Assembly (NCBI GenBank): GCA_015478945.1
Contig: JABUQX010060001.1
Coordinates: forward strand, 1 to 10,000
Source: Trachelipus rathkii
Lineage: Eukaryota > Arthropoda > Malacostraca > Isopoda > Trachelipodidae
Length of the DNA stretch: 10,000 nt
Direction of reading: 5' to 3'
Below the pieces are notes generated by a model. It had not been told where the DNA came from and made no database searches. It saw only the letters and a list, made by a program, of their open reading frames with translations. Shown piece after piece: positions 1 through 7,681 of the stretch. Position 1 is the first letter of the stretch. The number at the start of each line of letters is the position of its first letter. The position numbers and the translations under genes are program-made.

Positions 1-101
1 ACATAGTTTTACATCGTGAGTATAGTATCAAATAATCAATACCCTTTTATATTAAGATTATAGTAGTATATATATATATATATATAGAAAAATAATGGGG
101 A

Positions 102-123
102 CTCAAGTATATCATATACCGAG
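102..123. other. Hairpin in the satellite head (copy at 97)
   Basis: CTC (102-104) pairs with GAG (121-123), and GTATA (107-111) pairs with TATAC (115-119) around the loop TCA. It occupies the place where consensus copies have GGGC, TCA, GCCC, but with different arm bases. Confidence 0.5.
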
Positions 124-384
124 AGCAAACATATCAATATAACCCTTTATATTATTTAAGTTAAGGAAAATATAATATGGGGCCTCAGCTACTCAGTAGT
201 AAGAAAAAATTGATACAATAAAACCACTTTATTTAAATATTTATAAGTATATATATAGTAAAAATGGGTGCATCATATATAATATATAAGTATATATAGT
301 ATATCTCCGCGTAAGTATACAAAAATTATTACTAATAAACTATACCTTATATTTAATGACTTATAGTGAGTATAAACAAGTAGG

Positions 385-405
385 GCTTCTAGTCATACTA
401 GGAGC
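385..405. other. Nine-pair hairpin in the satellite head (copy at 383)
   Basis: GCTTCTAGT (385-393) faces ACTAGGAGC (397-405) across the loop CAT. Eight pairs are Watson-Crick and one is a G-T wobble. It sits at the standard head position of the repeat, but the arms are quite different from the consensus arms. Confidence 0.55.
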
Positions 406-868
406 ACAATAAATCAATAATACACCCTTATTAAGATTTAAATATATAAGTATATATATAATAGTATAAAAATGTATAGTATAGCTTATATCAGTATACT
501 ATATACCTACTGATATATATATATAGAGGAAAAAATATAAAACTTATATCCTTTATATATTATAAGATTATTAAGTATATATAGAAATAATTATATTATA
601 GTAATATATAGGGCTCAGCCCGGAGCCTGGAGCAAAAAACAAACCCTTTTTTAAGATTAAGGAAAAAAAGGGCTCAGACCACGGAGAGCAAAATCAAATC
701 CTTTTTAAGATAAAAAGAAATAATGGGGCTCAGCCCGGAGCAAAATTAAAAAATCTCTATTTTAAGATTTAGTAAATAATTCCAAATTAGCTAGGAGCAA
801 AAATCAAACCCTTTTTAAGATTTATTAGTAAGTTAAAAATGGGGCTATCAGCATTAGGAGCAAAAATG

Positions 869-993
869 ACCTCAGATTGTCGTATATGATTTTCATAAGG
901 AATACCCACTGGGTGAGGTCTTCGAGATGTTCAGCGCAGAGGAGAGAAGTCAAAAACGAGAGTCATTTCTCATCAGCATAAATATGAGCAAAT
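869..993 (+). other. Unique insert in the satellite with a protein-like open frame
   Basis: The tandem repeat breaks off just after a GGAGCAAAAAT and resumes near 994. Between them is about 125 bp of higher-complexity DNA, richer in G+C than the array. One plus-strand frame is open for 42 codons, from 870 to a TAG at 996-998. It reads like soluble protein, including the stretches YDFHKEYPLGEVFEMF and SAEERSQKRES. There is no ATG at its beginning; the frame follows a TGA at 867-869. An exon or gene remnant carried into the array is possible, as is chance. A second plus-strand frame, and a minus-strand frame of similar length, are also open, so the strand is uncertain. I recognise no family. 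Confidence 0.25.
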
Positions 994-1530
994 GGTAGCC
1001 TTATCAGCCCGGAGCATAATAATCAATCACCTTTTTATTAATATATATAAGATAAAGAAAATAGGTGCTTTACTAAGCCACCGGAGTATTACTAAAAATT
1101 TAATCATAAACTCAGTATATATTATAAGGATTAAGGAAAAAAAATGAGGAGTCTTACAGATACCTATATATATACGGTTTAATAAAAAAATCAAACTATA
1201 ATATCACTTTTTAATAAGTATTAAATTAATAGGAATATAATAATATATATAGGGGCTTTCAAGATCCGGAAAAGCAAATAAAAATCAAAACTACCTTTAA
1301 GATTTAGTGTATATATAATATTAAATTAAACTATATATTAGGGTAGCATCTAGTATATCATACCGGAGCAAAAATCATAAACTACCTTATTTTAAGAATT
1401 ATTAAATAGGAAAAATGGGGCTTATATACAGTATATCACGGAGGAATAAAAAATAAACTCATACAACTTTTTTTATTATAAGATTATATATAAAGAGAAA
1501 ACAATATGGGGCTTACTATGATACACCATA
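994..1530 (+). repeat. Degenerate tandem satellite, array B (7 copies)
   Basis: The same unit as at 1-868 resumes with heads near 994, 1063, 1145, 1252, 1341, 1417 and 1508. Spacing is irregular (about 69-107 bp) because TA-rich runs have been inserted. Landmarks such as CCGGAGCAAAAATC and TTTTAAGA persist, for example around 1362-1396. The last copy fades into unique sequence around 1530. Confidence 0.8.
1064..1082. other. Hairpin in the satellite head (copy at 1063)
   Basis: GGTG (1064-1067) plus CTT (1068-1070) pair with AAG (1075-1077) and CACC (1079-1082). The loop is TACT, with one bulged C at 1078. This makes seven pairs with arms unlike the consensus copies, so both arms have changed together. 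Confidence 0.5.
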
Positions 1531-1697
1531 TATATTTACTTCTTTTGTTCTTGGAGCTACTTTATTCCCTTTTAAATCCTTTTTCCGAGGTTTCGGATTG
1601 GAGTTTGTTCCTTGCTGAGGGCGAACTGAGAATGAGTTGTGAGGATTAGCGTGTTCTTCTTTTTGAGACCTTTATGTTACTTTTCTCATCTAAAATA

Positions 1698-1741
1698 TGA
1701 AATGGGGAGGAGGCTTGCCAGGAGATTTCACCCGGAAGCCT
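1698..1741 (+). other. Interlocked dyads compatible with an H-type pseudoknot
   Basis: TGAAAT (1698-1703) is the exact complement of ATTTCA (1725-1730). Within that loop, AGGCTT (1711-1716) is the exact complement of AAGCCT (1736-1741), which lies downstream of the first stem. The intervening single strands are 7, 8 and 5 nt, which is geometrically reasonable for a pseudoknot. The segment also resembles a decayed satellite copy (ATGGGG early, CCCGGAAGC late). Whether it is transcribed is unknown, and two 6-bp dyads can occur by chance. Confidence 0.3.
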
Positions 1742-1982
1742 AAACTATCACTTTCTGTTGGCGAAAAGTGGACACAGTAGGAGAGGAATAATGGATTAAT
1801 TCCATCTACCAGTTAGTGATGTAAAGATTAGGGGAAAATTCCCTCCTTTTGAGAGGTATTGTATTCTGAGAAGGGTGATGTTCAATTATTAGAGTAGCAT
1901 TATTCTTCCCCTACTTCATTTAAGCTTTGGGAGTGTTTTCTTAATGTTATATCTGTTTACATTGGGTATTAGTAGAGTCTTC

Positions 1983-2006
1983 GATGCGAGATGGTTTGCG
2001 CATCTC
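1983..2006. other. Two mutually exclusive short hairpins
   Basis: GATGCG (1983-1988) can pair with CGCATC (1999-2004). Alternatively GAGATG (1988-1993) can pair with CATCTC (2001-2006). The two stems share bases and cannot coexist. No surrounding gene gives this a regulatory meaning. Confidence 0.3.
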
Positions 2007-2690
2007 TGCAACGTGCACTTTACTTCTTCCTCGTGTGAGTATTTTATATTTTATATTCACATCATTGAGATTTTATACAACCTAAAATTGTTGTAAGTTA
2101 TTATAACGTTATTATTCATATAGGGTGTTATAGTAAAAGAACTAAATGGAGCTGCTGGATCACAGATATTTATTTAACCTTGATTGAGATAATAAGAATT
2201 CTGTATTGGTGTTATAAATACGTGATTATATTATACCTATATATCTCCCTTGTTGGAATTAAAGCAATTTAATATATTCGTAGTTATATTGAGAGAAACG
2301 CGAGAGATACAACAGCATAAGCCCGCTGAGAGACATAAATATATACAAATTAACACTTGTATCGGATAGACACATTCGAGTCACTATGTCATAATATAAT
2401 ATAATCCTAAAGACAATAAAATGAGGAAAGAGGCATCTCACTATTACCTCATAGCATCCAGTTTGGAGGGCGAGCCAAAATTAAAATTATCGCACAATTG
2501 CGATAGTATATTTATTAGATATATAGAAATAGGGATAATGCTTGATATATTTAATGAACAAATATTATGGAGTATGTCTCAATACTACTATGAACTCCAT
2601 AGATCAAAAACAGTGAAAATAATACAAAATCACAGAAATCCGGGTAACTCATTGTATATTACATGAGGGCCGGAGCGCTCAAACATATTG

Positions 2691-2750
2691 GTACGCACAC
2701 GCCACGATGTAGCAGAATATCAAACCGTGTCTTTAATGAGTTAAGCGTAC
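2691..2750. repeat. Nested inverted repeat with a one-sided insertion
   Basis: The continuous 11-nt arm at 2691-2701 (GTACGC then ACACG) has its complement split in two on the right: CGTGT at 2726-2730 and GCGTAC at 2745-2750. The two parts are separated by 14 nt (2731-2744). All eleven pairs are exact. The apical loop is 24 nt. It lies just after an 8-bp palindrome, GAGCGCTC, at 2673-2680. Confidence 0.45.
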
Positions 2751-2754
2751 GAAA

Positions 2755-3230
2755 TATCATTGGCCTCCAGCCACTTGGAAGAGAACAAATAAAACCGCTT
2801 TTTAAGAATATATATTGGTACTATCTATATATTGGTATGGCTTCATGACTCACGGTGAGCAAATATAATCAACCCGGTTATAAAAGATGTATAAAGCGTG
2901 AGAAAAATATAAGGCTTCTGAAGAACCTACAACGGAGAATACATTACGAATCATAATGTCACTATCAAAGACTAAAGGAAACGGATTTCATCAAGCGAGT
3001 TTTGTGCAGGGTCCGGATGGCCAAAAATTGTACGGATTCCGTTTTAAGATTTTTATAGTATAAGAATTATATAGGATGGGCTCAAGAAACTCGTATTAGC
3101 AAATAAATAGATACTCTCTTATATAATTTATACACGCAATATTTTTGATGAAAGACTAAAATGGGCAACTATTTCCACTAGTATTAAGCATCACATGAAA
3201 TAAAGTCCAAAAACCCTTCTCTATTATAAT
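2755..3230 (+). repeat. Decayed satellite copies, array C
   Basis: Landmarks of the same unit recur at irregular spacing. A copy near 2758 reads TTGGCCTCCAGCC, then GGAAGAGAACAAATAAAACC, then CTTTTTAAGAATA. Others have heads near 2847, 2911, 3016 and 3076, and a last trace near 3160-3225. TGGC (2761-2764) and GCCA (2770-2773) form the head hairpin of the first. Divergence is much greater than in arrays A and B. The ATG-started frame at 2663-2848 runs across this repeat and is not a gene. Confidence 0.55.
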
Positions 3231-3352
3231 GTTATTTAATTCAGTTATTAGAGAAATATCCATCTGTCTTGAGTTTGGGAGATTCAGATGTGAAGTATTA
3301 TCTATATAAATAATTCAAATACTCTTTATTTATTATATTTATTATGATTAGG

Positions 3353-3433
3353 TTATTATTATTATTATTATTATTTATTTTTTATTCATTAATTATTATT
3401 ATTGAGTTATTATTATTATTATTATGATAATAA
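3353..3433. repeat. (TTA)n microsatellite
   Basis: This is an imperfect TTA/ATT trinucleotide tract, interrupted near 3374-3392. It has the opposite strand sense to the large TAA tract downstream. Confidence 0.85.
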
Positions 3434-3944
3434 GGCATTATTCTATATGTGCCATTTTGATTATTGAGGAAAATAATTAGATATTTATCTATAGTATCTA
3501 CTTTTTTAAATTGAATGTGTAAATAAATTTTATTGGTGCCGGTTCCATGAATACGAATACCTCTCTGTCCTTCGAGGGTATATTAGGGTGATGTTAATGC
3601 ACTTTTGTTAAAATTTTTAATTTATATGCTTCAATAGAATGGGAATAATAAGTGTTTCAAAGTAGCTAAAAAATTATCGATTTTCTTCATCTATAAGGCA
3701 TAAAATTTGAAACCTTTTTCCTTTACACAAAGTAAGAATGAACTTTCTTATTTTTTAAATCGAACGCTCTTACTGATTCATATTCTAAGTTTACTTATTT
3801 ATTATTTATTGTCAATAATGTATTGAGCCTTTTTCATATGTTGATCACATTGTAACTATTCGTGGAGGTGTTCTTTACCCAACTGCCTCTTACTCGACTA
3901 GGCTGCGCCGGTTTAAATTTAGCTATTTATTAATGTATAATAGT
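3434..3944. other. T-rich unique DNA, nothing recognised
   Basis: I see no open frame of note, no satellite landmark and no RNA gene. A T-loop-like string near 3574 was examined and does not fold into a tRNA. Two moderately G/C-rich islands lie near 3537-3590 and 3860-3910. Confidence 0.5.
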
Positions 3945-4041
3945 TTTATATATATATTATATAATTATACTATATAAATGAAAATATATATATTATATAT
4001 ATATATCTATATATATGAATTATATATATATTATAATATAT

Positions 4042-4076
<35 letters not shown>

Positions 4077-4078
4077 CT
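3945..4078. repeat. (TA)n tract with short interruptions
   Basis: About 130 bp is almost wholly alternating T and A, ending in a long uninterrupted TA run before CTTATCAG. Such tracts extrude or melt easily and often collapse in assemblies, so the exact length should be treated as uncertain. Confidence 0.85.
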
Positions 4079-4403
4079 TATCAGTTATTATATCAACTAT
4101 ATATCTTACTAAATGTATATTGATTAGAGCTCCTAGAGTGCTGAGTATCCAATTGTTCTTTCTCTAACTATTGTAATTAACTTACAATATAGGTTCGTAT
4201 TTGAATTTCTTGTGCGAATACTCTCCTGAGCTCAGGTGTGGATATGCCCCAAATGAATTTCTCCTTAGAGAGCTGGAATCTCTAATAAAATAAATAATAA
4301 AGCCTTGTCATAAACTATATAAAAATAGATATTTACACTTTTGAATATTGCTATTAAAAATATAGGTTTGTAGAATTTTTCGTTCTCATTTCTCTGATAT
4401 TTT
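4079..4403. other. Unique spacer with two perfect dyads
   Basis: No gene is seen. CCTGAGCTCAGG at 4225-4236 is a 12-bp perfect palindrome. TTAGAGA (4265-4271) pairs perfectly with TCTCTAA (4279-4285) around a 7-nt loop. Although a 7-nt loop recalls an anticodon arm, the stem is 7 pairs rather than 5 and no acceptor or T arm is found, so I do not call a tRNA. Confidence 0.5.
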
Positions 4404-4455
4404 ATAATAATAATAATAATAATTAAATAATAATAATAATAATAATTAAATAATA

Positions 4456-4486
<31 letters not shown>

Positions 4487-5066
4487 TAATAATATAATAA
4501 TAATGAATAATAATAATAATAATATAATAATAATAAATGATAATGATAATAATAAAATAATAATATAATTAATAATAATAATATGAATAATAACTCATGG
4601 AGCATTTAAGGTAAGTCCCAATAAAATCAATCAATAATAAATATATAATTAATAATTTTAATAATAATAATATTAGATTTAAACTTTCGAAAGTTGGATA
4701 TAGGTAAATTACATCCACTTTTATTCAGAGATAACATCAGATAATAATAATACATAATGATATAATAAAATAATAATAATAATAATACTAATAATAATCA
4801 ACTAGTGAAGTAATACAATAAAAAATAAATAATAATTAATTCATAAAAAATAAAATACACTAAATAAAAAAATAGATTTTTTTATAATAATAATAATAAA
4901 AAATAAATAAAATATTAGATAATAATAATGAAATAATAATGGAATGATAATGCAAATAATAATAATTAACTCAGATAAATGCAATACAGGGAGAATAAAT
5001 AATAAATCACATATAAAATAATAACACATCCACTTTAATAATAATTTTAATAATTAATAATATATG
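4404..5066. repeat. Large interrupted (TAA)n region
   Basis: Over 600 bp is dominated by TAA/ATA/AAT trinucleotides, with short unique islands near 4597-4630, 4676-4735 and 4965-5010. Two islands share the string ACATCCACTTT (4711-4721 and 5026-5036), and runs like AATTTTAATAAT recur beside them, so part of this region is an internal duplication. The minus-strand frame at 4841-5029 is a translation of the microsatellite and not a gene. Confidence 0.8.
4682..4695. other. 14-bp perfect palindrome
   Basis: AACTTTCGAAAGTT is its own reverse complement, with no spacer. It is followed by a wider dyad, TGGAT (4695-4699) with ATCCA (4713-4717). It lies in a unique island inside the TAA region. Confidence 0.6.
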
Positions 5067-5724
5067 ATTTTACAAACCCATGTATGTTTGGATAAGTCTT
5101 ATTAAATAACCACGGAACACATTTATTTTTAAAACGTATCGTGAGGTCTCAGTATGTACGTTCATCATGACAACACATTTTTCCGTACACATTGACCCTG
5201 TGTGTTGTCGGAGTCTTAGTGTAGTCAGACACGTAAATACGAGACTTACTAATCTCACTATGTGGTCTGCACTATCTCTTGCAATGGAAATACTCTCAAA
5301 TGACGGGACAATTTAGACTAAAATACTTTAATTTAATACTTCTAGGATTATTAGAGGAATGAAAGGGACAAGATCAGATGGAGACAAGGAAGCTATCAGC
5401 AAAACACAGGGAAAAAAATCAAACCACTAATACGGACATAAAAAAAAAGATACAAATTAAATAATAGCGAATACCAATATTTAATTTTAATAGTAGTATT
5501 GAGTGTAAAGTATTATCCACTGAGGGAAGAGGAAATTTCATGATAGAACAAAGGACATTGGTTTTACAAAATGATCTACTGCAATCGGGCTTATAAAATC
5601 TTAATCGGGGAGTCCGATATATTTACCTTAATTAAACATGATATATTCATCTACATATTCAAGAGATTAAGGTCCACAGAGTTCAGATTACCACACAGAC
5701 AACACGCAAAACACACTACAACTC
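5067..5724. other. Unique DNA with dyads, no gene recognised
   Basis: The segment 5070-5290 is of higher complexity and richer in G+C than its surroundings, but its only listed frame (minus strand, 62 codons) has no recognisable features. Traces of the satellite may lie near 5380-5440, where AAAAAATCAAACCAC appears. A small hairpin, ATCGG (5604-5608) with CCGAT (5614-5618), precedes a return to A/T-rich sequence. Confidence 0.4.
5169..5209. repeat. 9-bp perfect inverted repeat, 23-nt loop
   Basis: GACAACACA (5169-5177) and TGTGTTGTC (5201-5209) are exact reverse complements. One further T-G wobble can be added outside (5168 with 5210). The sequence is of ordinary complexity, which makes this dyad less trivial than the AT palindromes around it. 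Confidence 0.55.
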
Positions 5725-5770
5725 AGATATATATATATATATAGAAAATAATTAGGAGGGGATATATGAG

Positions 5771-5795
5771 TCACCTAGAGTATATACTCAGGTGA
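5771..5795. repeat. Near-perfect 25-bp palindrome in the satellite head
   Basis: TCACCT (5771-5776) and AGGTGA (5790-5795) flank a perfect 12-bp palindrome, GAGTATATACTC (5778-5789). A single unpaired A at 5777 is the only defect. It lies at the head of the copy starting at 5758. Confidence 0.65.
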
Positions 5796-5979
5796 GAGTA
5801 TACTAAATAAATATCAAAACTACCTTTTTAGATTTATAAGTATAATAATAATATTATAAGGTCTATCGCTCTTAAGCTCACCGAGAAAAAAACATATATT
5901 CAATATACTATCACTATTACTGAGTTTTTATTATAAGTAATTTATAGTATATATATATATACTGAAAGATAATGGAGAG

Positions 5980-6003
5980 TAGTAGCTATTCACTAAGCTA
6001 CTA
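5980..6003. other. 8-bp perfect hairpin in the satellite head
   Basis: TAGTAGCT (5980-5987) pairs exactly with AGCTACTA (5996-6003) around the 8-nt loop ATTCACTA. It is the head of the copy at 5974, and its arms share no obvious sequence with those of the consensus copies. Confidence 0.6.
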
Positions 6004-6140
6004 AAGTCAAAAATTATATATATACAAAACACCTTTTTTTATAAGTATTAAGCGAAAAGATTAGTGGAGCTAATAGTACAGTAGAAGTATAACCGAGTAC
6101 TAAAAAATATCTAAAACACTATTTTTTAAGGTGTATAAGA

Positions 6141-6585
6141 GTAAAAAAAATTATTAGTAATTATTATTAATTATTGATTATTATCTCTTTCTAGATTATT
6201 ATTCATATATTAACTCACTTTAGTGAGACACATTATAAAATTCAAAAATTATCTATTCATTAATCTACATTTTATTTATATATGTATTATTTTAAAGGAA
6301 AAATGGGGCTATTACAGTTAATTAATAATTATTATTAATCCGTCTGGTATGTGATTCTTAAAATTATTCAAATCTCTCTTTGTTATCTTTCATTAATTAT
6401 TTATTTTAGGTATTAAGTGAAAAAAGGTTAGTGTTATTGTGTGTACATTTAACTAAATCATATTATTATTAATTGAGTTTATTACATTATTGATTATTCT
6501 CACGTAGATTTAATAAATCAAATTATTAAACTTATTCATTCTTTTTCTATGAATTAGAATTAATTAGAGTGTGAAGATAAAGTTG
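6141..6585. other. T-rich spacer with TTA runs, no gene
   Basis: This is A/T-rich sequence with short ATT/TTA repeats (6150-6180, 6327-6340, 6463-6475). One satellite trace, AAAATGGGGCT, lies near 6299-6309. I see nothing else. Confidence 0.5.
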
Positions 6586-6900
6586 GGGTCGCCTCAGCAG
6601 CAGCCAGTGAGCGATAGTAAGAGATAGTAGCATAGTTCAAGTAGTAATTAGTTAAGGAAATGTATAGAAAAGTATATTGGTGGAGTACAGTCAGTCACTA
6701 ACGAGGATGTTCCAAACTATTAGCAAATAAACTAACCAATATACGCCATCTTAAACCCTTGCCATTAGTACCTGTAAGAATTACTCTCTTTGAAACGAGA
6801 CGTGTGTAAAATAGAGCACATACATTCCTCAGGGGGCTCGAATTCGTTCAAGAACCCGGTGATATAAATAAATTCTATATATAGGATTATTCAAGCACTA
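6586..6900 (+). repeat. Scattered satellite copies
   Basis: Heads are visible near 6586 (GGGGTCGCCTCAG) and 6832 (GGGGGCTCG, with ACCCGG after it). A weaker copy lies near 6680-6760, where AGCAAATAAACTAACC and CTTAAACCC recall the tail. The copy at 6832 contains GTTC (6846-6849) opposite GAAC (6852-6855). Decay is heavy between heads. Confidence 0.5.
6589..6614. other. Hairpin in the satellite head (copy at 6586)
   Basis: TCGC (6589-6592) and TCA (6594-6596) pair with TGA (6608-6610) and GCGA (6611-6614). There is one bulged C at 6593 and an 11-nt loop. Seven pairs are exact, with arms again distinct from other copies. Confidence 0.5.
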
Positions 6901-7081
6901 TTTTTTTTTTAATTATTAGTGCTATTAAAATAAGAAAAGAGTCTTTTTTGGTGTTGCGCCCCCAGATTTGATTGTTTGTCTGTTTTTTCTTTTTAATCCA
7001 CACTACTCAATTTATTAAACTGCCATTATGTTTTTATCATCACGATTTTTTTTAAGTTTGGTTCATATAAATTTTTTAATA

Positions 7082-7100
7082 GGGTAGCATATTTCTACCC
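7082..7100. other. Hairpin in the satellite head (copy at 7082)
   Basis: GGGTAG (7082-7087) pairs exactly with CTACCC (7095-7100) around the loop CATATTT, immediately followed by GGAG as in the consensus. Compared with the consensus GGGC, TCA, GCCC, the outer GGG/CCC is kept while the inner pairs are replaced by other complementary bases. Confidence 0.6.
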
Positions 7101-7656
7101 GGAGTCGTAATATTGAACAGATAAGAAAAGCTAACATATAGAACTATATATATAATTAAAGAAGCAATGGATGATTTTCTAGTTTTGTAAAGGATTATAT
7201 ATGTTACATACACTGAAATCTAAAGAGTTTTTCGAAAAAAAAAAATTGAGTAAATTTAAATTTAGGGCATAAAACATGAAAAGATTATAAATCAGTGAAT
7301 TTCATAAAACTTTGAAGTTTCTTTCCAAATATTTGTCAATATTCTTTGAAAAATATTGAAGCTTGTTTGAAGATTTTTTTTACCTCAGCAAAACGTTTTA
7401 ATATATAATATATGGGAATGGAAATAATAATATATATATATATAAAAAATTGTAGGGTAGGACTATTTACTGAGCCTACGGGTAAATCTACAAAATAATA
7501 TATATACAAATATTTATACTTTTTAAAGATATTTTTAAGTGAAATAAATATATAGAAAATAATAATATAATATAACTTATATAGGCTTACATATATATAT
7601 ATCTATATATATACCGTAGTAGAAAGCGTGTGGTCCACAAATAGGTTTACACGACA

Positions 7657-7681
7657 AAAGGCGACACTTGCAGACGCCTTT
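7657..7681. other. 7-bp hairpin with 11-nt loop in a G/C-richer island
   Basis: AAAGGCG (7657-7663) pairs with CGCCTTT (7675-7681). Just upstream, CGTGT (7627-7631) can pair with ACACG (7649-7653), enclosing TGTGG and CCACA. Two consecutive stems in one of the few G/C-richer islands could indicate a structured element. No gene lies beside it. Confidence 0.4.

Larger units (their letters stand above)
1..868 (+). repeat. Degenerate ~57 bp tandem satellite, array A (about 11 copies)
   Basis: Tandem copies have heads (GGG/GGGG) near 97, 179, 266, 383, 474, 611, 670, 725, 783 and 841, plus a partial copy before 97. The well-preserved copies from 611 on are spaced 55-59 bp apart. Each carries a head like GGGGCTCAGCCCGGAGC, then AAAAATCAAACCC, then TTTTTAAGATTTAAGG. 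The copies before 611 keep the same landmarks but are stretched to about 80-135 bp by TA-rich insertions, mostly inside or just after the head. No coding capacity is seen. The middle of the unit also holds a short dyad (AAATC later met by GATTT). The tandem arrangement and shared orientation are seen directly. The name satellite is inference, and I do not recognise the family. Confidence 0.85.
1531..2660. other. Unique T-rich DNA, no gene recognised
   Basis: This stretch lacks the regular repeat, though 1704-1745 may be a decayed copy. No frame is convincingly coding. An open frame at 2421-2666 (81 codons, plus strand) has no family signature and overlaps an antisense frame. I give it little weight in DNA whose many A/T-rich stretches leave short frames open by chance. 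The stretch holds the pseudoknot-like dyads at 1698-1741, a small hairpin at 1832-1843 (GGGAA, loop AA, TTCCC) and competing hairpins at 1983-2006. The run between 2030 and 2410 is mostly low-complexity A/T. Confidence 0.5.
5725..6140 (+). repeat. Stretched satellite copies, array D (4 copies)
   Basis: After an (AT)n run at 5727-5743, copies of the satellite appear with heads near 5758, 5860, 5974 and 6065. Spacing is about 90-115 bp. The conserved tail is legible (TATCAAAACTACC then TTTTTAGATTTATAAG after the first head). The extra length is TA-rich insertion, as in array A before 611. Three of the four heads contain clear inverted repeats. Confidence 0.7.

Noticed and set aside
1..96. Telomere-type repeat because of recurring GGGG
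   Set aside because: The period is 55-60 bp rather than 5-8 bp, and the G run is part of a longer unit.
611..868. CRISPR-like array (conserved block of about 40 bp alternating with a variable block of about 20 bp)
   Set aside because: The conserved block diverges from copy to copy, the variable block is self-complementary and not spacer-like, spacing is irregular, and no cas gene or leader is present.
2421..2848. Two consecutive ATG-started frames (2421-2666 and 2663-2848), overlapping by 4 bases as in an operon
   Set aside because: The second crosses a decayed satellite copy and an inverted repeat. Neither has a recognisable domain. Open frames of this length are expected by chance in a 10 kb window read in six frames.
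3531..3610. Possible tRNA (CCTTCGAGG resembling a T arm, with GGTGCCGG upstream)
   Set aside because: No seven-pair acceptor stem, no D arm and no five-pair anticodon arm could be laid out.
4265..4285. Possible anticodon arm (7-nt loop)
   Set aside because: The stem is seven pairs rather than five, and the other tRNA arms are absent.
4841..5258. Minus-strand frames 4841-5029 and 5070-5258
   Set aside because: The first is an Ile/Tyr/Phe-rich translation of TAA repeats. The second has no recognisable feature and contains the 5169-5209 inverted repeat.
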